Shown: positions 55,711 to 64,000 of the stretch, piece by piece
Layout: every line of letters starts with the position of its first letter
Numbering within the stretch: position 1 is the stretch's first letter
From: Kaistella treverensis
Lineage (GTDB): Bacteria > Bacteroidota > Bacteroidia > Flavobacteriales > Weeksellaceae
Direction of reading: 5' to 3'
Assembly (NCBI RefSeq): GCF_900114045.1
Contig: NZ_FORQ01000001.1
Location: forward strand, 186,001 to 250,000
Length of the DNA: 64,000 nt
Made by a program: the position numbers and the translations under genes
The notes under the pieces: model-generated
Told to the model about the DNA's origin: nothing
Database searches by the model: none
Seen by the model: the letters and a program-made list of their open reading frames with translations, nothing else

Positions 55711-55803
55711 ATCTTACTTTTAAACATTTTATTCGTTCTTTCCGTCATTTTCTGGGGTCTCGTATACCGGTAGCTTTGCACCGTTAAATAAACCACAGAA
55801 AAT

Positions 55804-57114
55804 ATGAAACTGAAAAACACGCTGACTGTATTATTGCTGAGTCTGTTTTTTTTCGAAGCCACCGCTCAAACCACGGAACGCACCTTAGTGCTGGACGAGG
55901 TGGTGCAGATGGCCCTCGAGAACCACACGCAGCTTAAGCTTTCGTCAGAAAACATCCTGATTGCGCGCCAGCAGACCAAAAACGCAGCGTTGCAGAAACT
56001 GCCGAACATCACCGCTTCTGCCAATGCCTTTTATCTGGGTGATGCGCTGATCCTCGATAAAGACCTGTCTAAAATCGCAACCGTGAGCATGCCGCATTTC
56101 GGCAATACCTACAGCATCCAGGCGTCAGAACTTATTTATAAAGGCGGGCTTGTGAGAAAATCGATTGAAGTTTCGGAACTGCGCGAACAGCTTGCCGAAC
56201 TGGATCTTGAAAAAGATGAGCAGAATATTAAATTTCTTGTGATGTCGAATTATCTCGATATCCAAAGGATCATCAACCAGAAAAATGTATTTCTGAATAA
56301 CCGAAAACTCGCGACTGAGCGCCTTGAGAACGTAAAGAAATTTTATAAGCAGGGCATGGTGACGCGGAATGAGATCATACGTGGCGAACTGTTGCTGAAG
56401 AACCTGGAGCAGGGAATTCTGACGCTGGACAACAACCGTGCGGGTTTAAATTATCAGCTGGCGACCGCTATCGCGCTTTCGCCTGATGTTCTTATTGTGC
56501 CCACTGCAACTTTAAGCGGGGTGGCGGCCGATGAAGGACTGAACTACTATTTAGACCGGGCGCATCAGAATCATCCGGTCTTAAAATATGCGCAAACCGG
56601 AATTGAACTCGCCAACAAAAACATCGTGATTATCAATACCGATAAAAAACCCACTATTGGCGCCTTTGGCGGTTACGATATGGCGCGGCCCGTTACAAGT
56701 TCGCTTCCTGCGCAGGATTTTTACACCAACACGTGGCAGGCAGGACTCAGCATCAGTTATAATATCGACAACCTTTATAAAACCAAAGAAAAGGAGCAGC
56801 TGGGGAAATTGCAGCTCAACCAGGCCAGAAACGTGCTTGTGCTGCAGCAGGAAAATCTTGATGTGCAGACCAACGCCGCCTATCTCAAATGGCAGGAAGC
56901 CGTGCAGCAGGCGCGTCTTAACAAAGAAAGCGAAGAACTGGCCAATGAAAACTATAAGATCATAGAAGCCAAATACCTTAACCAGCTCGCGCTGCAGGCC
57001 GATATGATTGATGCCACCAATGCCAAACTGGAAGCCGAACTGCAGTACGCCAACAGCGAGATTAACGTGCAGTACCAGTATTACAATTTATTGAAAACAA
57101 CAGGAACTTTATAA
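55804..57114 (+). CDS. TolC-family outer-membrane efflux protein
   Basis: 436 aa. Signal peptide 1-21 (ending TAQ). Long alpha-helical hairpins (LDEVVQMALENHTQLKLSSENI, NEIIRGELLLKNLEQ, LNQLALQADMIDATNAKLEAELQYANSEI) and two short beta-barrel stretches fit an OEP family channel. It supplies the outer-membrane duct for the HlyD/MFS pump encoded next (15-bp gap). Confidence 0.9.
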   Translation: MKLKNTLTVLLLSLFFFEATAQTTERTLVLDEVVQMALENHTQLKLSSENILIARQQTKNAALQKLPNITASANAFYLGDALILDKDLSKIATVSMPHFGNTYSIQASELIYKGGLVRKSIEVSELREQLAELDLEKDEQNIKFLVMSNYLDIQRIINQKNVFLNNRKLATERLENVKKFYKQGMVTRNEIIRGELLLKNLEQGILTLDNNRAGLNYQLATAIALSPDVLIVPTATLSGVAADEGLNYYLDRAHQNHPVLKYAQTGIELANKNIVIINTDKKPTIGAFGGYDMARPVTSSLPAQDFYTNTWQAGLSISYNIDNLYKTKEKEQLGKLQLNQARNVLVLQQENLDVQTNAAYLKWQEAVQQARLNKESEELANENYKIIEAKYLNQLALQADMIDATNAKLEAELQYANSEINVQYQYYNLLKTTGTL

Positions 57115-57129
57115 AATAAAATTACAGCG

Positions 57130-58284
57130 ATGTCAGAAAAAACTCCCGATAACGAAAATATCATCCAGCACGAGACTGAAGTAAAAGCTTCACATAAAAA
57201 ACCGGAAGAAAAAGTGCAGCCACCTATTAAAAAACCTAAGAAAAAAAGCAATAAAGTAAAAACAACGGTGATCAACCTGCTTGTTTTCGCAATAGCGGTG
57301 GGCGGCTTCTACTGGTTGGTGAAACATTATTTTCACCTTGGCGACGATAACTTCACGAACTCCGCACAGGTGGAAGAATTTATCAATCCCGTAAACACAC
57401 GTGTTGCCGGGTATATTAAAGAAATAAAATATACCGAACATGAGGCCGTGAAAAAAGGCGATACCCTGGTCATACTGGACGACCGCGAGCTCCGCACCCA
57501 GTTGGCACAGGCTGAAGCTGCGTGGCAGAATGCGCGCGCCTCACGGGACGTAACTTCCTCCTCAGTGAATACGGTTTCAAATAACGTGAACGTTGCCAAT
57601 GCGAACATCGCCGGCGCTAAAGCCCGACTTTGGAATGCTGAACAGAACATGAACCGCTACAAGAACCTTCTAGCTTCCGAAGCGGTGACAAGGCAGCAGT
57701 ACGACCAGGTAAAGACCGAATATGACGCTACCAAAGCGGCGTATGAAACCCTTCTGAGCCAGAAAAACTCAGCGAGTCTTGCCACCGGCGAAACCCGAAG
57801 CCGCCTCGGGGTAAATGATGCCGAAATAAAACGAACCTCAGCCATGCTCGATATGGCCAAAATCAACTTGTCCTACGCGGTAATTACCGCCCCTTACAAC
57901 GGCGTGATGGGCAGAAGGCTGATCAACGAAGGGCAACTGGTACAACCCGGGCAGCAGTTGGGCACCATCGTACTGAACGGCCAGAAGTGGATCACCGCAA
58001 ACTTCCTCGAAAGCCAGATGCCACGCGTAAAAATCGGCGAAAAGATGAATATCACTGCGGATGCTTTAGACGGGAAGAAATTCATCGGTACGGTGACGGC
58101 TATTTCGGCCGCTACAGGATCTAAATATTCAAATGTTCCGGTAGATAATTCCACAGGAAATTTTGTGAAAGTACAGCAGAGGATTCCTGTACGGATTGAA
58201 TTTACCGCAGATAATAAAAAAGAAGATGTGGCGCACCTGCGTGCCGGGATGAACGTGAGTGTGACTTTAAATAAATCAGAGTAA
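57130..58284 (+). CDS. HlyD/EmrA-type periplasmic adaptor
   Basis: 384 aa. A charged cytosolic N terminus (about 40 residues rich in Lys/Glu) precedes one membrane helix (45-65). A lipoyl-type half-motif (VNTRVAGYIKEIKYTEHEAVKKGDTLVILDDREL), a coiled-coil hairpin, and the second lipoyl half (ITAPYNGVMGRRLINEGQLVQPGQ) follow. It links the MFS pump to TolC. Its stop overlaps the next start (TAATG). Confidence 0.92.
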   Translation: MSEKTPDNENIIQHETEVKASHKKPEEKVQPPIKKPKKKSNKVKTTVINLLVFAIAVGGFYWLVKHYFHLGDDNFTNSAQVEEFINPVNTRVAGYIKEIKYTEHEAVKKGDTLVILDDRELRTQLAQAEAAWQNARASRDVTSSSVNTVSNNVNVANANIAGAKARLWNAEQNMNRYKNLLASEAVTRQQYDQVKTEYDATKAAYETLLSQKNSASLATGETRSRLGVNDAEIKRTSAMLDMAKINLSYAVITAPYNGVMGRRLINEGQLVQPGQQLGTIVLNGQKWITANFLESQMPRVKIGEKMNITADALDGKKFIGTVTAISAATGSKYSNVPVDNSTGNFVKVQQRIPVRIEFTADNKKEDVAHLRAGMNVSVTLNKSE

Positions 58285-59897
58285 TGTCGGATTATAACAA
58301 AGGGCTGTATAAAAGTTGGGTGCCGAAGCCTGTGCAGCTTTTACTTATCATCATATTCACCATTCTGATCATGACGCTGAATCCGGTAAACAGCGGGAAT
58401 ATCAGTATGATGGTTGGTGATCTCGGCATCATGCCCGATTATCTGATGATGGCCAATTTTGCTTCTTTTATCGGAATGGCTACCGCCATGCCGCTGATAC
58501 TGAGGGTGAAAATGAGATTCCGGACTAAAGAAATCATGGTGACTTCACTGGCCGTGTCGGCGGTGCTGTCTTTCGTCATCGCTACGACCGATGTCGCAGA
58601 AATCATGATTGCTTCAGCACTTATCATGGGGTTTTTTAAGATGTTTATGATGCTGGAATTTATCCTTCCTTTGATGTTCATTTTAAGTCCGGACGGCAAA
58701 CGGGGCCGCTTTTACGCGATATTTTATCCTTTTTCCATCATCACCGGAAATGTTGCCGGCTACTACCTTTCCAAATTAGCCTATCACACCACGTGGCAAT
58801 ACCCTCATTTGCTTACGGCGGGGCTTTGTCTGGTGCTGATCATGATTACGGTGATCTTCCAGCATAACCAGCGTTTCGCGCGCAAACTGCCCTTCTCGCA
58901 GATCGACTGGCTGAGCATGGTCTTTTTTGCCGGCACCTTTTTGTTTATGGCGTATTTTCTTTCGTTTGGCAAAACCCTCAACTGGTTCGAGGCGTCTGCG
59001 ATCCGCGTATCATTTTGGGGAACACTCGTCAGCTTCGTTCTGCTCGCACTACGCCAGCTCATGCTGAAGAGAAGTTATATCTCCTTTGGAATCTTCACCA
59101 AAAGCAATGTGCAGAGCGGTTTGCTGATGCTGCTGTTCACCGGCGTGTTCCTTGGTGCGAGTTCGCTTCAGAGCTCATTCGCCGTCGGAATACTCGGTTA
59201 TGATATGGTGACGAATTCGTCGCTGAACATCATGATGATCCCCGGGGTGATAGTGGCAGGCGTGGTGGCCGTCTATTGGTTTAAGGCAGAACGGTCGCTG
59301 AAAATGTTTATCTTTTCAGGTATTGCAGCCTTTTTCCTTAACAGCGTGATGATGTATTTTATGATGGTGCCTGAACTCAGTTATGAAAGCTGGCTGCTGC
59401 CGATGGTGCTGAAGGGTTACGGCTTATGTGCGCTCTTCATCGCTGTGTGGTTTTACACCCTTGATAAGCTGGAAATGGAATCGATGCTTCAGGCGATGGG
59501 ACTGATCCTGGTTTTCCGGAGTTTCGTGGCGACCGCTGTATTCTCATCATTCTTATCTTGGCTGCAATATCAGTTCCAGTGGGAAAGTGTACAAAATCTG
59601 GCGGTGTATATGGACGCGAATTTAATGTCGGCACAGTCGGCTTTATCAGGTTATAAAAGTATACAGCTCAACGCGATCTTAGCCGCCAACAAAAAGGTGT
59701 ACGGCCTGATCTGCATTGCTGCTATTGGAATGATGATATATGTACTGCAGCATCATTTCGGCAGGGTAAGATTCTCGAGGTTCCGCTGGACTAAAGCCAG
59801 ATTTACAGGAGCCTTGCGCCGCAGAAAAGACGGCAACGTAAAAATACTTCGCGAAAGGGTGGAAGAATTGGAAGATGGCGCAGGTGCCGTGCTGTAA
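58284..59897 (+). CDS. MFS efflux pump (EmrB-like, 14 helices)
   Basis: 537 aa with about 14 hydrophobic helices and a charged C-terminal tail (LRERVEELEDG). The arrangement with TolC and EmrA-like partners marks it as the proton-driven inner-membrane component of a tripartite exporter. Canonical DHA2 motifs are weak, which is common in Bacteroidota members. Substrate unknown; lipophilic drugs or toxic acids are typical for the family. Confidence 0.85.
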   Translation: MSDYNKGLYKSWVPKPVQLLLIIIFTILIMTLNPVNSGNISMMVGDLGIMPDYLMMANFASFIGMATAMPLILRVKMRFRTKEIMVTSLAVSAVLSFVIATTDVAEIMIASALIMGFFKMFMMLEFILPLMFILSPDGKRGRFYAIFYPFSIITGNVAGYYLSKLAYHTTWQYPHLLTAGLCLVLIMITVIFQHNQRFARKLPFSQIDWLSMVFFAGTFLFMAYFLSFGKTLNWFEASAIRVSFWGTLVSFVLLALRQLMLKRSYISFGIFTKSNVQSGLLMLLFTGVFLGASSLQSSFAVGILGYDMVTNSSLNIMMIPGVIVAGVVAVYWFKAERSLKMFIFSGIAAFFLNSVMMYFMMVPELSYESWLLPMVLKGYGLCALFIAVWFYTLDKLEMESMLQAMGLILVFRSFVATAVFSSFLSWLQYQFQWESVQNLAVYMDANLMSAQSALSGYKSIQLNAILAANKKVYGLICIAAIGMMIYVLQHHFGRVRFSRFRWTKARFTGALRRRKDGNVKILRERVEELEDGAGAVL

Positions 59898-59946
59898 AAA
59901 TGAGGCTCAACTGTATTGCTGTTGGTCTTTGTAACCCAGAAAAAGC

Positions 59947-60306
59947 AACAATATTTATCAGTTATGGCGGCGAATTGTCTTTAATATTTGCATATCAAAT
60001 ACAGATGACCATTTAAGAAATCACGGTTTCATTTTAACCGATAAAGGATGGATTTTATCTCCTGCATACGATTTAAATCCTTCGGTTGAAAAAGAGGGAT
60101 TAGCTCTGAATGTTGATATGGATGATAATGCCTTGAGCTTGGAATTAGCAAAAAGCGTCGGTATTTATTTTAGGTTAAATGAAGGCGGGATGAATTCCAT
60201 AATTGATGAGATTAAGAACGCAGTGAGAAACTGGCAAAATATCGCTTCAGAAATTGGAATTTCCAGAGGAGAACAGGAAATAATGCAGCATGCATTTCAT
60301 TATTAA
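59947..60306 (+). pseudogene. HipA C-terminal fragment
   Basis: The frame reads NIYQLWRRIVFNICISNTDDHLRNHG, then WILSPAYDLNPSVEKEGLAL and a C-terminal helical part ending in TAA at 60304. SNTDDHLRNHG is the HipA catalytic-loop signature and LSPAYDLNP follows it in all members. The N-terminal two-thirds and any start codon are missing, and no HipB antitoxin is near. This is the stump of a toxin gene truncated by the efflux cargo or by a deletion. Confidence 0.85.
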
Positions 60307-60743
60307 TCCTGTGACAAATTGCAGAGTATTGGATAGAGGCAAATCACTTTTGATTTTGTACTTTGGCAAATAGGCGCGTGACGATATAAAATTATACTGA
60401 AATGTTTTTCCATTTTTCTCGAGATTAATACTGAATTAAAAAGCTCATACAAAGTGCGTTTTTTTTAATCAAAAATCAGCACTTTTCGCCCAAATGCAGA
60501 TTTTAACGGTATTTTATTTTTCGCGTAAAAGATTACAAATCAATACATTACATTTCCCAAGGTGTACAAAATGACATGAAATGAACACCCCGAAAAAGTA
60601 GAAATCCTTTATCCATCGGGCTTTGCGGTGACGAAATGTTCGGTAACATGTGTCATGAAAAGATGTTGCAGCATTTCAGCCTGTACTACTTTTGTACTAC
60701 TTTTACGAGCTAAACTCCCATGAATAGAGGAAAGCTAAGATCC
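60307..60743. other. Non-coding right end of the element
   Basis: No gene is seen. AAGTGC/GCACTT and GTGT/ACAC inverted pairs occur. The last 65 bp carry the arm-type repeats. Confidence 0.6.
60681..60700 (+). repeat. Right arm-type repeats
   Basis: CTGTACTAC at 60681 and TTTGTACTAC at 60691-60700 repeat the motif found three times at the left end in the same orientation and with similar spacing. Confidence 0.7.
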
Positions 60744-60757
60744 TGTATCGGGAAATA
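60744..60757. other. Right attachment site (attR core)
   Basis: TGTATCGGGAAATA, identical to 50435-50448, followed by AATTT so that the restored mnmE would end in TAA. Confidence 0.85.
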
Positions 60758-60892
60758 AATTTATCATTTCCTTAAAATCCTGAGATTTAGCTATTTTAAG
60801 CCGCACAAAAAGTTGAAATAAAGCAGCGAAAGCACTATTTTTCCAGATTATCTAATCACCTTCACAAAAAATAAACACTGAGTTTAATTAAA

Positions 60893-61948
60893 ATGCAAAC
60901 GCTGTTTCTCAAAATAACCTCCTGGGAGCGATGGGACTGGCGTATAAAATATGTGCCGATTCTGCCCGTTTGGGTTTGGAACTGTCTGCGCGCCCGGTCT
61001 TTTTGGTTTTTTACACCTTCCAACCCAAAATTGGTTTTTGGAGGTTTCGAGGGCGCCACCAAAACATCGATCTACGAACATTTACCGCCCGGAAGTTTTC
61101 CGGAAACTTTACTAGTCAAGAAGTCAACACCCTTTTGTGAGGTCGAGAAAGCCATAGACGGCAAATTTAAATATCCATTCATTGTAAAACCCGACATCGG
61201 GCGAATGGGATTTATGTTTCGCATTATTCACAACCGCGCGCAGCTGTTGGCTTACAATGGCGCGATGTCTGTGGATTACCTTATTCAGGAAAAAGTAAAT
61301 TATCCGCTTGAAGTCAGCGTTTTCTATTACCGCTTTCCAAACAAAAATTGCGGCACCATCACTGGTTTTGTACGCAAGAAATACCTGCAGATTTGCGGCG
61401 ATGGAAAATCCACTGTTGAGCAGTTGATGTTGGCCAATGACAGAGTAAGCAGACGAATTCAGGAGATGAAAATCCGGCACAAAGACCGGCTGCAAATGGT
61501 TTTAAAAGATAATGAAACTTTATGTTTGAGTTATGCTTTAAACCTCAGCAAAGGCTGCCGTTTAATGAGTCTGGAGCATGAAAAAGATGATGCTTTGCAC
61601 CAGGTTTTTGATGAAATCAGCTCGTATTCTGATAGCTTATTTTACGGGCGGTTTGACATCAAATGTGCTTCGGTAGACGATTTAAAAGCAGGTAAAAATT
61701 ACTCAATTATTGAATATAATGGCTGCGGTGCCGAGCCACATCACGTCTACGGAAACGGAAATTCATTGCTTAAAGCTTGTAAAATTTTGGCTGAACACTG
61801 GCTGATTTTGACTCAAATCTCCAGACAAAACAGAACCCACGGAGTGAAATACGATAACTTTACACAAGGCTGGACGACCATGATAAATTGCCGCAAACAT
61901 TTTGCGAAGCTTAAAAAGCTCGACGCTAACTTCCCGGAATTTCACTAA
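60893..61948 (+). CDS. ATP-grasp domain protein (D-Ala-D-Ala ligase-like)
   Basis: 351 aa. ATP-grasp elements are YPFIVKPDIGRMG (nucleotide-binding lysine), YLIQEKVNYPLEVSVFYYR, GRFDIKCAS and YSIIEYNGCGAEPHHVYG (metal-binding Glu/Asn). A carboxylate-amine ligase is expected, but the substrate residues differ from Ddl, so peptidoglycan synthesis is not implied. Probably the original chromosomal neighbour of mnmE before the element arrived. Confidence 0.75.
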   Translation: MQTLFLKITSWERWDWRIKYVPILPVWVWNCLRARSFWFFTPSNPKLVFGGFEGATKTSIYEHLPPGSFPETLLVKKSTPFCEVEKAIDGKFKYPFIVKPDIGRMGFMFRIIHNRAQLLAYNGAMSVDYLIQEKVNYPLEVSVFYYRFPNKNCGTITGFVRKKYLQICGDGKSTVEQLMLANDRVSRRIQEMKIRHKDRLQMVLKDNETLCLSYALNLSKGCRLMSLEHEKDDALHQVFDEISSYSDSLFYGRFDIKCASVDDLKAGKNYSIIEYNGCGAEPHHVYGNGNSLLKACKILAEHWLILTQISRQNRTHGVKYDNFTQGWTTMINCRKHFAKLKKLDANFPEFH

Positions 61949-62013
61949 AGTTTTTTTTCCCGGCATAAACGGCTCTTTTTTTTCTTTATTCCCTAAATTG
62001 AAAAAATAAAAAA

Positions 62014-64000
62014 CTATTTCTCCTCAAACTTTTGCAAAACCTTCAGCAGATCAATTCCTTTTCCTAAAACGGGTTTAAAAATATCACCTACTTCTTCAAG
62101 CCTTTTTAAAGCATTGAAAATGGTGAAATCGGTCATTTTCAGTCCTTTTTTTACTTCGTCCCAGTGAAGCGGCATTGAAACCGTAGCACCGGGTTTTGGC
62201 CGGACTGAATATACGGATGCAATAGTCGCGTGCGGGCGGTTTTGCAGAAAATCCAGATACATCTTGCCTTCACGCTCCTTAATTATGCGTTCTATGCTCG
62301 TAATTCTCGGCAGCTCACGGTGTACTAAAGTTACGATAGCACGCGCGAATTCTTTGCTTTGCTCATACGTATATTTGTTCCTTAGTGGAATATAAAGATG
62401 CAGGCCTGTGGAACCGCTGGTTTTACAATAGCACTGCACGCCCATATCTGATAAGATGTCTCGTGTCACCAATGCCGTTTCAACCACCTGGTCGAAAGAA
62501 TTTTGGTCCGGATCCAGATCGATGATGCAATAAGTGGGATGTTCGGGTTTCTCGATGGTGCTGTTCCACGGGTTCATCTCAATGCATCCGAGATTTGCCA
62601 TATACAACAGCGTTGCCTCGTCTTTCCCCACCAGATAATGTCGGTCCCGATTATCTTTTTCGCTGTGGTAAAGGTAAGTTTCCACCCAGCTTGGCGCGCG
62701 ACCGGTGACATCTTTTTAATAAAACTGCTCACCTTCAATGCCATCGGGGAAACGGTTCATGCTTTGGGGACGTTTTTTTAAATAAGGGAGAATATAGGGC
62801 GCGACCTGATAATAATAATTGATGAGGTCACGCTTGGTAATCTTTTCTTTTGGCCAGAATGTTTTGTCGAGATTACTGAATTTCAGTTCATTGCCGTTTA
62901 TTTTCCGAACCTGGCTTTTGTCCTTCGGATTCAGTAAAGTTTTTCTTGCGGCTTTTCCGCGCTTTTTTATGGGTGATGTTTCTTCAATTACAATTTCTTC
63001 CGTTGGTTTTTCGGTTTCTAAAACCACTTTTTTAGCGTCTTTATCCGTGCGCATTCCCTGGAAAGAAGGATGCCGCATAATGCCGCCACTCGTGATTTCC
63101 GTATAGTTCACCTCGCATAAAAGTTCGGGTTTTAGCCAGGTGACTGTGGCATGGGGCGGATTTGGACGGAAGCGCGAAGGTTTGTTGACGTCCGGTTCTT
63201 CACTGAACGGGACTTTATCGGTGATTAAGGGTTGGAAAAGTTCCATCATTTCAGTCTGCATTTTCGCATTGAAACCGGTGCCGACTTTTCCGGTGTAGAC
63301 GAGTTTTTTCCCTACATAAACGCCCAGCAACAAACTGCTGAATTTTTTGTTGGAATCTTCATTTAGTGTAAAACCACCAATAGCCACTTCCTGTCTTTTA
63401 TTGGCTTTGATTTTCAGCCAGTCTTTTGTACGGTTTTTCGTCTGGTAGCGGCTGTCTTTCCGCTTTGCCATAATTCCTTCCACACCCATTTTCCTGGCAG
63501 TTTCCAGAAATTCAATACCCGAAGTATCGAAGGCTTCACTCAACATGATGGTTTTATTTTCTTTTAAAATTTCCGATAAAATAGCACGTCTGTCCGTGAA
63601 AACCAAATCTTTCAAATCTTTACCATCAAGCCACAAAATGTCGAACACATAATACACCAAGTCGCCGTCTGCCTCGCTTCGCCAGTTTTGCAGCGCACCG
63701 AAATCTGCTTTTCCTTCGGAATTCAGCACCACAATTTCTCCATCCAGAACGGCATTGATTTTTAATTTTTTAAGTTCTTCAAAAATTGGATAAAATTTTT
63801 CATTGAAACTTTTATCATTGCGCGATTTCATCTCTACACTTCCTTCATTTAGAAAAGCCACTGCGCGGTAACCGTCCCTCTTTACTTCGTACAACCAGTT
63901 TTCACTGTCGAAAGGCTCATCAACCAATGTGGCAAGCATGGGTTCGACTTCCTGATAAAATTTTTCGTCCGGTGCCGATTCCAAAAGCGCCGCAATCTCA
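62014..64000 (-). pseudogene. ligD: DNA ligase D, split by an in-frame stop
   Basis: Reading right to left, the gene enters from outside the window. The ATP-dependent ligase domain (YEVKRDGYRA with the adenylated lysine, GIMAKRKDSRY, KDWLKIKA) is followed by the LigD polymerase domain, which begins KFSNLDKTFWPKEKITKRDL. After GEQFY a TAA at 62718-62716 interrupts the frame; the same frame continues KDVTGRAPSWVETYLYH and contains CIIDLDPD with the catalytic aspartates. One base change (probably CAA to TAA) explains it. The downstream part could restart at ATG 62685 as a truncated 223-aa protein. LigD works with Ku in end joining; Ku is not in view. Confidence 0.88.

Larger units (their letters stand above)
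50435..60757. mobile_element. Integrative element in mnmE, about 10.3 kb
   Basis: Bounded by identical 14-bp repeats TGTATCGGGAAATA, the left one being the mnmE 3' end. Contents in order: tyrosine integrase, HTH/excisionase-like gene, Rep protein, iterons, a nine-copy 23-bp motif array, an AAA ATPase N-terminal fragment, an AraC regulator, TolC/HlyD/MFS exporter genes, and a hipA fragment. TTTGTACTAC repeats occur just inside both ends. No relaxase, conjugation or phage structural gene is present, so transfer would need a helper. The rep plus iterons suggest that the excised circle can replicate. Confidence 0.85.

Noticed and set aside
60118-60306. Independent 62-aa gene
   Set aside because: It is in frame with upstream HipA sequence (SNTDDHLRNHG) and is just the end of a hipA fragment.

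Overview
The window looks like a chromosomal segment from a flavobacterium of the Chryseobacterium/Kaistella type (Weeksellaceae, Bacteroidota). The evidence is the moderate-to-low GC content, upstream regions with TAnnTTTG -7 elements instead of strong Shine-Dalgarno sites, frequent TTG starts, and a typical flavobacterial gene set (fused branched-chain E1, lysine 6-aminotransferase, DUF2911, DUF4286, SLC5-histidine kinase fusion). The genus is an inference; no rRNA or tRNA gene is visible.

Layout. 1-708 is the end of a FAD oxidoreductase. 988-10488 (minus) is an organic-acid uptake and activation block: porin, MFS symporter, two small membrane proteins, SLC5-histidine kinase, single-domain response regulator and acetyl-CoA synthetase, preceded by a solo InsA-like zinc finger/HTH protein. 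10667-16964 holds a decayed argH, then pyrB-carA-carB behind a leader peptide and a terminator-like hairpin. 17356-23375 has a stress protein, an ECF sigma/anti-sigma pair divergent from a secreted MsrB and a fasciclin lipoprotein, DUF2911, an Ada-like DNA repair protein and a GNAT. 23568-31587 covers lysine catabolism (LAT plus semialdehyde dehydrogenase) and 2-oxoacid oxidation (fused E1, lipoamide dehydrogenase). 31905-33651 is a frameshifted GmrSD-type (DUF262/DUF1524) defence gene. 33921-48837 is mostly housekeeping: DgkA, M28 peptidase, serC-serA-DUF1015, ferredoxin, acyl-CoA reductase, gyrA, TPR protein, aminopeptidase P, deaminase, dipeptidase. mnmE (48971-50449) carries an in-frame 7-bp tandem repeat.

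The most notable region is 50435-60757: an approximately 10.3-kb integrative element in the 3' end of mnmE, bounded by a 14-bp direct repeat. It encodes a tyrosine integrase, an excisionase-like HTH protein and a plasmid-type Rep protein followed at once by six 21-bp iterons. Next comes a separate array of nine copies of a different 23-bp palindromic-ended motif in about 430 bp. Its cargo is an AraC regulator plus a TolC/HlyD/MFS multidrug-type exporter with higher GC than the surroundings; fragments of an AAA ATPase and of hipA flank the cargo. The attachment site codes for FCIGK-stop of MnmE, the same protein position used by the Salmonella island SGI1.

The right edge (60893-64000) has an ATP-grasp protein and a ligD gene interrupted by one in-frame stop codon. 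Several gene remnants (argH, DUF262, hipA, ligD) and several families of dispersed intergenic repeats indicate a genome with active gene decay and repeat turnover.
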